Positions 34,854 through 44,148 of a DNA stretch of 64,000 nt are shown piece by piece. This DNA comes from JAUXFS01 sp963772635 (GTDB taxonomy: Bacteria; Pseudomonadota; Alphaproteobacteria; Rhodospirillales; Defluviicoccaceae). Position 1 is the stretch's first letter. Every line of letters starts with the position of its first letter. The position numbers were made by a program, and so were the translations under genes. The notes under the pieces are model-generated. The model was given only the letters and a program-made list of their open reading frames with translations. It was not told where the DNA came from and did not search any database. The DNA lies in the NCBI GenBank assembly GCA_963772635.1, contig CAVYYK010000027.1, forward strand, positions 46,386 to 110,385. The letters run 5' to 3'.

Positions 34854-34905
34854 ACCAAGGGGTCCTCACAACCAAACCAAGGCCGATCATATCAGCATTT
34901 TATTG

Positions 34906-34923
34906 TATTAATATATACTAATA
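34906..34923 (-). promoter_or_regulatory. AT-rich palindrome, candidate operator of the yeeE-like pair
   Basis: TATTAATATATACTAATA is an 18-bp palindrome with one mismatched pair, in an otherwise GC-rich region. Size and composition resemble ArsR-family (BigR/SqrR-like) operators. It may also include the -10 region. Confidence 0.4.
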
Positions 34924-34959
34924 TGAGGCGCAAGGACCGTGGTAGGCTCACTCTCGTGC

Positions 34960-35928
34960 TTATCCGTCCTCGGTCTGGATGACACGATCCAGGTCTATCC
35001 CCTCGATGTCCGTGTCCAATTGAACCCACAGGGGAAAATGGTCGGAAAGTTGGAAGGTGAAGGACTTGCGCGACAGCCCGGGGAACAGCACCTTATGGTC
35101 CTTCTGATAGAAGTCCAGGACGCCGCCGTTCGCGGTAAACGATTTGCCGCTGTAGCTGTAGTGCAGGATCTGGTCGTAGTTGGCGGTGCCGGCGACATTG
35201 GTGAACCGCACCCCCTCGAGGGCCGCGGGCATCTGCAACCCCTTGCTGGTGATCGCCTGGTACAGCTTGTCGCCGACCTTGGGAATGTTGAAGTCGCCCA
35301 TCAGGATGATGTCCTTGTCGAAGACATGCTTGCTCAGGCGGCTGTCGTCGATCCAGTCGGCCAGGTGCTTCAGGGCGGTGGTGCGCTCCTTTATGGAATT
35401 TCCCCAGCGCATGTGGGTGGCGAGCAGGGTGAAATCGAAACTGCCGGCCGAGAACGAGGCCATGTAGGGCGATCGCCACCAGGTGAATTCGGCCTCGTAG
35501 TCGCCCTTCTTGTTGCCGCTCAGGGCGCCCCGCTTTCGCGGCGGGTCCGCTTCGGCGGCCAGCCCGGTGAACACCGCCATACGTTTATCGTAGAGGTATC
35601 CGACACGCTCCCTGTTGCCGGCGGCATCGGTTCGCGCGTCGCAGAACACGATCTTCCAGAAGGGTCCGAGGATGTCCATCACCTTGCGGAGATCGGACAG
35701 GTCGTCCCTCAGTTCGACGATGGCGATCAGATCGAACTGGTTGAGGATCTCGGCGATCATGTGGATCGCCTCGGGCGTCCGCGGGTTCTTGCCGAAATCG
35801 CGGATGTTCCAGGACGCGATGTTGAGGCTTTCGTCCAGTTTCGACGCCGGGATCTTCGCCGCCTCGATCCGCTCGCGCAGGATCTTCAGCTTGCCGGCCA
35901 GATCCGCCGAGATATCGCCGTGAAGCAT
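34960..35928 (-). CDS. Endonuclease/exonuclease/phosphatase-family protein (DNase I-like)
   Basis: 322 residues from ATG 35928, preceded by GGGGAGGG; a longer in-frame start at 36108 is unlikely. Active-site boxes in order: NIASWNIRDFG, DLIAIVELRDD, LLATHMRWG, DIILMGDFNIPKVGD, and a C-terminal LSDHFPLWV with the catalytic Asp-His pair. No signal peptide is seen from the chosen start. All catalytic positions of a DNase I-like phosphodiesterase are present, but the substrate is unknown. It is not closely similar to the frameshifted EEP protein at 736. Confidence 0.75.
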   Translation of the reverse strand: MLHGDISADLAGKLKILRERIEAAKIPASKLDESLNIASWNIRDFGKNPRTPEAIHMIAEILNQFDLIAIVELRDDLSDLRKVMDILGPFWKIVFCDARTDAAGNRERVGYLYDKRMAVFTGLAAEADPPRKRGALSGNKKGDYEAEFTWWRSPYMASFSAGSFDFTLLATHMRWGNSIKERTTALKHLADWIDDSRLSKHVFDKDIILMGDFNIPKVGDKLYQAITSKGLQMPAALEGVRFTNVAGTANYDQILHYSYSGKSFTANGGVLDFYQKDHKVLFPGLSRKSFTFQLSDHFPLWVQLDTDIEGIDLDRVIQTEDG

Positions 35929-36140
35929 TGTGATGCCCTCCCCTCGGGTCCGATGACCGCCGGCCATCTCTGCAATTGAGCCTTGGGAATCCTGCTCCAA
36001 TCGGCGCCAGCCACGCAAATGAATTCGCCCGCGTCCCGGCGCGGATGGTCTAGAGTCGGACAACTTGTCCCGACATTCACAATCGTCGATCAATCGCGGA
36101 TCCATCACATAAACCGACTGGCAGAGGGGACCGATCGATA

Positions 36141-37188
36141 AACATCCGAAACGCCGCCGGCACCTCGATCGCCTTCCAACTGGCGATCCTGCTCGTTCTG
36201 GTCCCGGTCACCTACATCGGTTCCTTCGTCGTCTTCTCCTATGCGACCGACAACATCAGGGATGGCGGCTGGGCGCTGCCTGCTCGTCGATCATCTGGGA
36301 AGCCTCGATTCCGGCATGCTGAATTTGCTGGGTGCCCGCAGCCGCTTCGTCTGGTCCGCGCTCACCGTGCTCTTCGCCCTGACGATGGTCTCGGCGGGCG
36401 CGTTCAGCCTCGTCGTCCTCGCCCGCCGGGCCGTGGCATACAGAACACCCATCCTTGTCGCGATCGTGCTGTTCTCCGTCGCGCTCGGCGTCGCAGCATG
36501 GGTTCTCGGGCCCGCTCAGTTCTCGGGCTGTGCCCTCAATGCCTGTGGCGATGCGTGCGCGACAAAAAGCACCGGCAAACCTTTTCTCATCATCCCCTAC
36601 ATGGGCGCCATCTTCTGCCGGATCTACGAACCCTCGTTCCTCGCTTTTTTCTGGCGCTTTTTCACCGTCGCGGGGGCGGTTCAGACGTCGATCAACGCCC
36701 TGTTCTTCGCGGCGGCCCTGTCGCTGATCGTGGGTCCGCGATCGATCGAGCGATCTGCGATCGCGGACCTCCGGCAACGCATCTCCGACTTTCGAGCCCT
36801 GCTGATCCTCGCCTCCGTCATCCTGACCCTGGCCGGCCTCACCGAATTGACTCTATGGGGTTGGCTGGCGGAGATCGCCGCCGGTTGGCAACTGGCCGAC
36901 AAGCTCCGCAGCCTCCAGGTCGGCAGCGCACTTTACTGGGGAATCTGCAACTCGGTACTGATGCTGCTGGTGTTCGCACCCCTGGGCAGCGTGCTCGCCA
37001 AAGAGGCGCGGGCGCTTGCCCGGTCTCACAACGAGGGCGCGTCGATACCGGCATTGGAGACATGGGAGCGCGAACAGGGCGTAACCTTGCTGGGACGCGC
37101 CGCCTGGCCCCAGGTCGTCGGCATCCTCGCGCCGTTGCTGACCGGCGCCCTCACCTTCCTGTTCCAAACCACCCTCGGCGGCGGCTGA
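36141..37188 (+). CDS. Polytopic membrane protein of unknown function, frameshift near 36270
   Basis: The frame to 37188 gives about eight hydrophobic segments (TVLFALTMVSAGAFSLVVLA, then LVAIVLFSVALGVAAWVL, and others) with a Cys-rich loop CALNACGDACATK. Upstream, a different frame encodes a further membrane helix (AILLVLVPVTYIGSFVVFSYA, 36168-36245) that flows into it if one base is removed around 36270 (ctgcctg read as ctgctg). No in-frame ATG/GTG/TTG was found for the upstream part, so the true start is uncertain. No family recognised. Confidence 0.55.
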
Positions 37189-37448
37189 CCCGATCCCGGA
37201 AAGCCGGATGGAGGCCCGTTCCTCGGCTTCCCGTCCGTGCAACTCCTTCGGAATCGCCTTTGGCGCGGCGTATCGAACGAACGTCGGTGAAGCGGACCTA
37301 AGCGGACGCTTTCTCCAACTCCTATGGACCGGCGGTTCTTAGCCATGAAGCGGCATCGGACGTCGAACGCCGATAGCCAGAAGCGACTTTCTCGGTGGCC
37401 GGATTTGCGAAAACTTGGCAACCCCTGACGATGATCCCGGCCAGGCTG

Positions 37449-38261
37449 TCAGCACCCCTGGGCGTTGCAAAGCGTCGCGATGTTGTTGCTCGTGAACCTC
37501 GGGCCGTCGAAGGTTTTGCCAAACGTCCCGGTGCACGACTGATTCACATAGCCGTGCACGACCGAGTCGACATGATTTCCGGTCCGGTAGTCGCGAATCC
37601 ACGGACCGCCGCTCGAACCGTAGGTCATCGAGCAGCCTGTGTTCAGGACATCCGATCCGCAACTCGAACTCTGAGCGAAGCTTTCCGACGCGCACAGCTC
37701 GAGATTGTTGCCGCCGCCGATGTTGCCCGGGTAGCCGAGGGCGTGCATGCTAAGCGTGCTCGGATAGTTCCACGAGCGCCCGAGCCAGCCTGTATAGTAG
37801 GTCACCCCGTGACCTTTCGCGTCGTTTTGGAGCGCAATCAGGCAGACATCGGAAGCGATGTCGCCGTTGTTGATCCAACTGTTCAGGACCCTGGCCTGCG
37901 CCCAGTTGAACATCCCGTAAGGCGCGTTGCCGTTATTGTAAGCCGGCGCGAAGGACCAGCCTCCGATCCAGTTGTTTTTCGTGCGGTCCCAGCAACAATG
38001 CGCTGCCGTAACAATGATGTTCTTCGAACTGATGACGGATGCGGAGCAGGACCCGCTGTTCGTAAACAATTTTCCAATCGCGGTGGGAGCATTTGGATTG
38101 CCGGTTTCTTGATATTGAGTGAAAATGTCTGTCTGTGCCAACGCGGGCCTGCCCGTAACCGCACCCGCTATCGCGACTGCGACAATCAAAAGCGCGCGTT
38201 GGGAAAAACCAATTTGGCGACCACTTGCAGTCTCCATGGCTTCCGCTCCGGTCATTTCCAA
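37449..38261 (-). CDS. Secreted trypsin-like (S1/V8-type) serine peptidase
   Basis: 270 residues (262 if the ATG at 38237 is used). A signal peptide ends near PALAQ. The complete catalytic triad is visible: His in IVTAAHCC, Asp in DIASDVCLIAL, and Ser in MTYGSSGGPW. Seven or more Cys suggest disulfides in the mature enzyme. The start overlaps the stop of the small exported protein upstream, so the two are co-translated. Target unknown; extracellular digestion or processing of the partner is possible. Confidence 0.82.
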   Translation of the reverse strand: MEMTGAEAMETASGRQIGFSQRALLIVAVAIAGAVTGRPALAQTDIFTQYQETGNPNAPTAIGKLFTNSGSCSASVISSKNIIVTAAHCCWDRTKNNWIGGWSFAPAYNNGNAPYGMFNWAQARVLNSWINNGDIASDVCLIALQNDAKGHGVTYYTGWLGRSWNYPSTLSMHALGYPGNIGGGNNLELCASESFAQSSSCGSDVLNTGCSMTYGSSGGPWIRDYRTGNHVDSVVHGYVNQSCTGTFGKTFDGPRFTSNNIATLCNAQGC

Positions 38262-38611
38262 TCATCGGGATGAAGCTTGCGGGCTTCTTCCTCGGCGTTG
38301 GGGTTTGGCGCGCCGCCCGCCGCCGATTCGGGCCGAGCCCTTTGCAACGTTTCCCTTTCGGCGGGCGTGAGCTTTCTCGGTTTGGGCTTGCCGATCGTCG
38401 AATTCCAGTCCAGAGGCTTTGCCTTCAACCGCTCCTCACGCGTCAGATACGATGGTTCCTCCATTTTCAACGCTTTCTCCGCTTCCGAGTTGCGCTGGAT
38501 TGACGTCGTCACCTTGTCGGAGGTCGCTTGCGCAAAACCCGACGTCGACGCGAAGAGTGGGGAGGAGAAAAAAACGCACGCGACCGCCAGCTTGGACACA
38601 AGTCTCCTCAC
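38252..38611 (-). CDS. Small exported protein, operon partner of the serine peptidase
   Basis: 119 residues. Signal peptide (KLAVACVFFSSPLF, cleavage near GFAQA), then a charged, Pro/Lys-rich mature part (KALKMEEPSYLTREERLKAK, then KPRKLTPAERETLQRARPE) with no Cys. It ends inside the peptidase gene's start region. Its low-complexity, flexible look and coupling suggest a propeptide-like, inhibitor or substrate role, but no family was recognised. The promoter region up to 38700 is AT-rich. Confidence 0.6.
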   Translation of the reverse strand: MRRLVSKLAVACVFFSSPLFASTSGFAQATSDKVTTSIQRNSEAEKALKMEEPSYLTREERLKAKPLDWNSTIGKPKPRKLTPAERETLQRARPESAAGGAPNPNAEEEARKLHPDDWK

Positions 38612-38959
38612 CAGCGAAAATAGCGAACAATGACTTTTTCATCCGGATTCTCCAGACGAACGGCCAAACGCCACCCTTTTATACTATAGCAAAATAATCG
38701 GAGACTTGCAACGACGGAACTGCTTGCAGGACGGCGGAGGCCCTGCTGGACATCCGCGTGTCGCTCTATGACCCGAAAGCGGGCCCCCGAGCTGACGTCA
38801 TAGCGCGCGCTCGTCCAACGATTGGCCCGAAATCTCTCACGGGGGCCGAATGACCGGAAGGGGATCATAACTCCCCCTTCAGCCCATAGGGTATCAGGGT
38901 CGGCTGCCGCGAGGTGGAGCAGACGAAATCCATTGGAAGGTCGCGCCGCCGGTCGGGGA

Positions 38960-39226
38960 CGCCCGCGCGAGCGCCGGGTTGGACCGGGCGCGAAGGACGG
39001 CGACCTCTCTCCCGACAGGGCCTTGTAGAGGCTTTCACGCGAAAAGACCCGCATCGCGTCCGACTTGCGACATCCTCTTCGCGCGGGCGATGTCGCCGAG
39101 TGCCTTTGCGATAAGAGCGGCATCGCCATCGGCCTCGTCAAGACAGGCTTCCAGATAAGCCGCCATTTCCTCCGGGGTGCGAAGGTGCTCGGCGACATCG
39201 TAGCGGGTGGTGACGGGCTTACCCAT
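38960..39226 (-). pseudogene. HigA-like antitoxin, frameshifted
   Basis: From ATG 39226 the frame gives TTRYDVAEHLRTPEEMAAYL and AALIAKALGDIARAKRMSQ, the N-terminus of the addiction-module antidote family, and stops at 39035. The next conserved part, SRESLYKALSGERSPSF, lies in another frame ending about 38960, after which family similarity fades. At least one indel is needed. It would repress and neutralise the toxin encoded just upstream (9 bp). Either decayed or mis-sequenced. Confidence 0.6.
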
Positions 39227-39236
39227 GGGGCGCTCC
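39206..39236. repeat. 31-bp repeat (antitoxin start), second copy at 40857-40887
   Basis: The 31 bp spanning the antitoxin start codon recur at 40857-40887 in the same orientation with one mismatch. The second copy has no gene attached, so it is probably a scrap of another copy of this toxin-antitoxin locus. Confidence 0.65.
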
Positions 39237-39510
39237 TAAAGGTCGCGTGCGAGTCGCAGGGCGGTCAAGATATCTTTGGTCTGAGTGCGTTTGTCGCCGC
39301 CGGCCAATAGAACGACCAACTCACGTCCTTGCTGCTTGTAATACACCCGATAGCCGGGACCATAGTGGATACGCAGTTCGGAAACGCCTTCGCCGACAGG
39401 AGCAGCATCTCCCGGATTCCCCACGGCCAAGCGTTCGAACTCTCACCAGGATCCGCGCTCGCGCCCGAATATCGCGTAACCCATCTAGTCTTACTACGTC
39501 ATAAACGTGG
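39236..39510 (-). pseudogene. RelE/HigB-like addiction-module toxin, frameshifted
   Basis: The C-terminal two-thirds (39430 down to 39236) reads VGNPGDAAPVGEGVSELRIHYGPGYRVYYKQQG and VVLLAGGDKRTQTKDI, the killer-protein signature. The N-terminal LDGLRDIRARARILVRV lies in another frame from about 39510 to 39435. One indel near 39432 reconnects them. The first residues of the family (a start Met and strand 1) are not clear, so the 5' end may have been lost to the adjacent rearranged DNA. Confidence 0.6.
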
Positions 39511-39519
39511 AGGAGTTTG

Positions 39520-39644
39520 CGATGGTGTGCGTGGTGCCTGGCAGCATGGACATCGATCGAGGCTCCTGGCGAGGGCGACGGTGAGGCGTCGGCGCAGGGT
39601 GGGACTTGCACCCACTGGAAAAACGCCGCCTTACCACGGCGCAC
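39520..39644 (-). mobile_element. Possible group II intron 5' remnant
   Basis: Minus strand from 39644 begins GTGCGCCGTGGTAAGGCGGC, matching the GUGYG start of bacterial group II introns, followed by a GGGTGCAAGTCCC hairpin about 30 nt later, typical of domain I. No reverse transcriptase and no domain V/VI were found. The right end of the fragment is uncertain and may run into the toxin pseudogene. Confidence 0.35.
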
Positions 39645-40062
39645 ACCCGTTGCTGCCATTTGTCCACAACGCATCCGCGGCACGGCCGTCGAAGAAGACG
39701 CGTGTCCTGGTGAGACAAGATCAACCGGAAAGCAGCTGTGCTCTGACATCCCCAACATCCGGTCGCGTGCGGTACCGCAACATGGGTGATTGAGGGTCAT
39801 TGAGGGCTACCTCGCCGAGACCGTTCGGCCATGCTGAAAGCCGAGTTGGGGTGCCATTCGGGAGATGTCGGTTAAAATGTTTCCCGGGCGTTCACCAACA
39901 TACGTCAACATCTGACGACGTATATGCAAATGCGGTAATGCTGCATTGCAAAAATCGCGTTAGCGGGCACTAAGACTTGTGTGGCAATCTCATCGATCTG
40001 GGTAGAAAAAGGCGTCGGTTTGTCCCCAAGGGGAGACGGCGCGAGATGGAAAGGTTAACACA

Positions 40063-40206
40063 ATGAGCCTTCACGGTCGCCTGTCGATGCCGAGACTATC
40101 GGTTTCCAAAGATCTCCTCGTTGATCTCGAGGGTGCAGGATTGCTTGCGCTGGTTCCGGTAGCGCTGTGCGTACTGCTGTTTGCCGCCGAACTCTTCGGG
40201 AGATAG
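40063..40206 (+). CDS. Possible 47-aa small membrane protein
   Basis: ATG 40063 opens a short frame with a single hydrophobic helix at its end (LLALVPVALCVLLFAAELFG). A weak purine-rich stretch (GGAAAGG) lies 10-15 nt upstream. No family recognised. It sits in a gene-poor stretch (39645-40449) otherwise holding nothing I can identify. Confidence 0.3.
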   Translation: MSLHGRLSMPRLSVSKDLLVDLEGAGLLALVPVALCVLLFAAELFGR

Positions 40207-40449
40207 GCCGTTTGGGGCCAAAAACTCGGGCTCATGGGGCCAGCGGCGAGGTCGATGTCTGGGGCTAACCCGAAATCACCGACCGGTGGATTAGCTTCCC
40301 ATCAGGTTTTGTCGGCTCCACATTGAGCAGCTGACCACGACGGCGCCTTGCCAGCACGGAGAGTTACGACCCCTAGCAAACGAAGAGGCTTCCCGGCAAT
40401 CCAACCAATATGGTCGCGATTGCCACGGGAAACACGAGAGATATCCGCA

Positions 40450-40572
40450 CTTGCCCGGCGGGATCAGCGGCTCGATATGCGCCCATTCCTCATCGGTCAG
40501 GTCGCTCGGATAGCGCAGCTTGTCGCGATTGTAGCGGGGGCGGTTTTCGGCAGTCCACATAAGGCACCTCAC
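40450..40572 (-). mobile_element. IS5-family transposase N-terminal fragment
   Basis: From 40572 the minus strand encodes NRDKLRYPSDLTDEEWAHI and EPLIPPGK, the N-terminal (DUF4096) start of IS5-group transposases. Similarity ends at about 40450, where the frame continues into unrelated sequence. No catalytic DDE domain and no terminal inverted repeat pair remain, so it is a dead remnant. Confidence 0.7.
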
Positions 40573-40895
40573 GAGAAGAAAAACTTGGCGCCATCACGGG
40601 AATCACAAGCGCCTTAGACACTTCAAGAGGGCGTTTCGGGCGCCACCGCTAACCGATTCACTCGACTCACAAAGTCTCCGGACGGACACTTAGTGTTTTC
40701 CTCCCGAACTAACGTGTTCTTCGGGGCGGAAAAATCCCCTCGCGATCTACAAGAAATGGCTCTGGCCTGTTCCTGGCTAATCACGTCGACACGCCTTCAC
40801 ATGACCTTGGTCCGCATTCTACGTCAGCGGAACTGGGCGGACAACGAGGACTTAGAGGTGGTGACGGTCTTACCCATGGGGCGCTCCGGGTTCGG
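40573..40895. other. Gene-free stretch with a 31-bp repeat copy
   Basis: Apart from the second copy of the antitoxin-start repeat at 40857-40887, I see no gene or regulatory structure here. Composition is mixed. Confidence 0.4.
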
Positions 40896-41330
40896 TTATC
40901 GCTTGAACGCCAGAACCAGAACGCCCGCTCCGATCATCAGGATGCCGGTCCACTCCCTGATGGACGGGCGCTCGCCGAGAAACAGAAACGCGAAGATCGC
41001 GACGAGCACCAGGCTGAATTTGTCGACGGGGGCCACCTTCGACGCATCGCCAATTTTCAGGGCTCGGAAATAGCAGACCCACGACGCGCCCGTCGCCAGG
41101 CCCGAGAGGACCAGGAACAGCCATGTTTTCGAAGAAAGTTCGAGCGGGTTGCTCCACTTTCCGGTGACATACACGAACGCGGCTAGAACAGCCATGATGA
41201 CCGCGGTCCGAACGAGCGTCGCCAGATCGGAATTCACGTCCTCGAGCCCGATCTTGGCGAAGATGGCCGTCAGCGCCGCAAACACGGCGGACAACAGCGC
41301 CCAGAAGAACCAGTGTGATACCGTTGCCAT
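40896..41330 (-). CDS. Small EamA-type membrane transporter
   Basis: 144 residues with five hydrophobic helices, equal to one EamA repeat of the drug/metabolite transporter superfamily: FFWALLSAVFAALTAIFAKIGL at the start, LATLVRTAVIMAVLAAFVYV, SGLATGASWVCYFRALKIGDAS, KVAPVDKFSLVLVAIFAFLFLGE, and a final GILMIGAGVLVLAF. Such half-size proteins work as dimers. Substrate unknown. Confidence 0.82.
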   Translation of the reverse strand: MATVSHWFFWALLSAVFAALTAIFAKIGLEDVNSDLATLVRTAVIMAVLAAFVYVTGKWSNPLELSSKTWLFLVLSGLATGASWVCYFRALKIGDASKVAPVDKFSLVLVAIFAFLFLGERPSIREWTGILMIGAGVLVLAFKR

Positions 41331-41579
41331 ATTCGAACAGCGCCTAACGTCGCAATTGACCGCAACCTCATGGTCCGAGACCGTTCCCCTATCGTAGCAC
41401 CGCCGTCCGGATGCGTTGCCAATAATTCACTGCTCCGAATTGGGACCGCGCGTTACGCCGTCCTTGCGCCCAGTTTCGGAGGCGGGCTTCACGGGCGTCG
41501 CTGATCGACCTTGACTCGCCGCCGTCCCGGCACAACGTGAGGTCGTCGGTCACAACCAAAAACATCCGGGGAGGAAATC

Positions 41580-43325
41580 ATGTTCAATCGATACCGCCGA
41601 TACGCCCGCTCGCTCGCGTCGCTGGGGGTGCTGATCGCGTTCGTCGCGGCACCCTTCGTCGTCTTCGCCCAGGAATCGGCGATCATCTCGCAGCGGGATA
41701 TCTTTCATCCGGTCTTCGGCAGCCACGGCATGGTGGCGTCGCAGGAGGAGCAGGCGACCCGGGTCGGGGTCGAGATCCTCAAACAGGGCGGCAACGCCGT
41801 CGACGCCGCCGTCGCCATCGGCTTCACCCTCGCCGTCACCCTGCCGCGCGCCGGCAACCTGGGCGGCGGCGGTTTCATGATCATCCACAGCGCCGACAAG
41901 AACGAGACCGTCGCCCTCGACTACCGCGAGATGGCGCCGGCGGCGGCGACCAAGGACATGTACCTGGACGCGGCGGGCGACGTCGACGAGAAGAAGTCGC
42001 GCTACAGCTACCATTCGGTCGGCGTGCCCGGCACCGTCGCCGGACTGGCGCTGGCGCTGGAGCGGTACGGGTCGATGCCGCTGGCGAAGGTGCTCGAACC
42101 GGCGATCCGCCTCGCCGCGGACGGCATAGAGGTCAGCGCCGATCTCGCCGGCTCGCTCGAGTCGGCGCGCAAGCGGTTCGCGCCGTGGCCCGAAAGCATG
42201 AAGATCTTCTTCAAGCCCGACGGGTCGGCCTACGCGCCCGGCGAGCGGCTGGTCCAGTCGGACCTCGCCCAGTCGCTGACGCAGATCGGCGAGCACGGCC
42301 CCAAGGCGTTCTATGAAGGCGTGATCGGCGAAAAGATCGCCGCCGACATGAAGGCGCAGGGCGGACCGATCACCCTGGACGACCTCAAGGCCTACAAGCC
42401 GGTGGTCCGCGAGCCGGTGCGCGGCACCTATCGGGGTTACGAGATCGTCTCGATGCCGCCGCCGAGCTCGGGCGGCATTCACCTGATCGAGATCCTCAAC
42501 ATCCTCGAGGGCTATCCGATCGCCTATCTCGGCCACAACGGGGCGGAGACCCTCCATCTGATGGCCGAGGCGATGAAGCTGGCCTACGCCGATCGCAGCA
42601 AGTATCTGGGCGATCCGGACTTCGCCAAGATCCCGGTCAAGGGCCTGACCTCGAAAGCCTACGCGGCGACGCTGCGTGCCAAGATCAACCGCAACCGGGC
42701 AACACCGTCGGACGAGATCGCGCCAGGCGACCCGATGCCATTCGAGAGCAACCAGACCACCCAGTTCTCGGTGATGGACGGCAAAGGCAACGTCGTCTCC
42801 AGCACCTACACCATCAACTTCAGCTACGGCACCGGCATCGTCGCCGCCGGTACCGGCATCCTGCTCAACAACGAGATGGACGACTTTTCGTCGAAACCGG
42901 GAGTGCCCAACGCCTACGGCCTGATCGGCGGCGAGGCCAACGCCATCGAGCCGCGCAAGCGGCCGCTGAGCTCGATGACCCCGACCATCGTGTTCAAGGA
43001 CGGCAAACCGTTCCTGGCCACCGGCAGCCCCGGCGGCAGCCGAATCATCACCACGGTCTTGCAGCTGATCATGAACATGATCGACCACGACATGAACGTC
43101 GCCGCCGCCACCGCGGCCACGCGCGTCCATCACCAGTGGTTGCCCGACGAGTTGCGGGTCGAGGTCGGACTGAGCCCGGACACCGTGAGCCTGCTCGAGG
43201 CCAAGGGCCACAACGTCGTGGTCAAGGACGCCATGGGCAGTACCCAGTCGGTGATGCACACCGACGCCGGCTTCTACGGCGCCTCCGATCCGCGCCGCCC
43301 GGAGGCGCTGACCCTGGGCTACTGA
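41580..43325 (+). CDS. ggt: Gamma-glutamyltransferase (periplasmic)
   Basis: 581 residues. The signal peptide ends near FVVFAQ. The large-subunit region has QEEQATRVGVEILKQGGNAVDAAVA and NLGGGGFM. The autoprocessing and nucleophile Thr is in the NQTTQFSVMDGKGN stretch (about residue 397), followed by the gamma-glutamyl binding segment LSSMTPTIV and the oxyanion-type SPGGSRII. It cleaves the gamma-glutamyl bond of glutathione. ATG 41580 follows GGGGAGGAAATC. Confidence 0.93.
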   Translation: MFNRYRRYARSLASLGVLIAFVAAPFVVFAQESAIISQRDIFHPVFGSHGMVASQEEQATRVGVEILKQGGNAVDAAVAIGFTLAVTLPRAGNLGGGGFMIIHSADKNETVALDYREMAPAAATKDMYLDAAGDVDEKKSRYSYHSVGVPGTVAGLALALERYGSMPLAKVLEPAIRLAADGIEVSADLAGSLESARKRFAPWPESMKIFFKPDGSAYAPGERLVQSDLAQSLTQIGEHGPKAFYEGVIGEKIAADMKAQGGPITLDDLKAYKPVVREPVRGTYRGYEIVSMPPPSSGGIHLIEILNILEGYPIAYLGHNGAETLHLMAEAMKLAYADRSKYLGDPDFAKIPVKGLTSKAYAATLRAKINRNRATPSDEIAPGDPMPFESNQTTQFSVMDGKGNVVSSTYTINFSYGTGIVAAGTGILLNNEMDDFSSKPGVPNAYGLIGGEANAIEPRKRPLSSMTPTIVFKDGKPFLATGSPGGSRIITTVLQLIMNMIDHDMNVAAATAATRVHHQWLPDELRVEVGLSPDTVSLLEAKGHNVVVKDAMGSTQSVMHTDAGFYGASDPRRPEALTLGY

Positions 43326-43409
43326 ACGGCGTAACGGTCAATCCGCTGGCAACCGACCGCCTTCATCGGTTAAAGATCGCTCGATGAGACCGAAGCGGGA
43401 GCGGGGCCG

Positions 43410-44141
43410 ATGAAAAGCGTGTTGGGTTGGATCCTGGCGGCGGCGGTGCTCGCCTTGGGCGTCGCCGCCGGCGGCTGGTTTGTCGGCAAGGGGTTCACCG
43501 AGGCCCGAACCGGCGACCGCTACGTCACCGTCAAGGGCGTCGCCGAACGGGAGGTCAAGGCCGACCTCGCCATCTGGCCGATGCGGTTCGTCGCCACCAG
43601 CAACAAGCTCGACGAGGCCCAGGCGGAGATCTCCGCCGACGCCCACATCGTCATCGCCTTCCTCACCGAGGCCGGCATCGGCCGCGAGGAGATCGAGCTG
43701 CAGAACCTGACGGTGACCGACTTGCTGGCCCAGGCCTACCGCTCCGGGCCGGTGGAGAGCCGCTTCATCGTCGCCCAGACCCTGGTCGTCCGCTCCATCG
43801 AGGTCGACCGGATCGCCGCCGCCAGTCAGCGGATCGGCGAGTTGGTCGAGGCCGGCGTGGTGCTGTCGAACGAAGGGGGGCCGATGCAGGGGCCCTTCTA
43901 CATCTTCACCGGGCTGAACGCGGTCAAGCCGCCGATGATCGCGGAAGCAACCACCGGCGCCCGCGCCGGGGCCGAGCAGTTCGCCGCCGATTCGGGAAGC
44001 CGGGTCGGCGGCATCCGCCGCGCCAACCAGGGGTTGTTCCAGATTTTGCCCCGCGACCAGGCCCCCGGCCTTCAGGAATCGACCCAGATCCACAAGACCG
44101 TCCGGGTCGTCTCGACCGTCGAGTACCTGCTCGAGGAATGA
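43410..44141 (+). CDS. SIMPL-domain (DUF541) periplasmic protein
   Basis: 243 residues with one N-terminal membrane helix (5-27), then the SIMPL fold: VTVKGVAEREVKADLAIW near its start, the long ELQNLTVTDLLAQAYR, RFIVAQTLVVRS, and the KTVRVVSTVEYLL end. Members are periplasmic or membrane-anchored and of unclear function, sometimes linked to oxidative stress. It is 84 bp after ggt and 7 bp before the MepA-like gene. Confidence 0.8.
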   Translation: MKSVLGWILAAAVLALGVAAGGWFVGKGFTEARTGDRYVTVKGVAEREVKADLAIWPMRFVATSNKLDEAQAEISADAHIVIAFLTEAGIGREEIELQNLTVTDLLAQAYRSGPVESRFIVAQTLVVRSIEVDRIAAASQRIGELVEAGVVLSNEGGPMQGPFYIFTGLNAVKPPMIAEATTGARAGAEQFAADSGSRVGGIRRANQGLFQILPRDQAPGLQESTQIHKTVRVVSTVEYLLEE

Positions 44142-44148
44142 TGCTGCG

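Noticed and set aside
39601..39645. tRNA-like sequence (GGGTGCAAGTCCCACC)
   Set aside because: No acceptor, D or anticodon stems can be built around it; fits a group II intron domain better.
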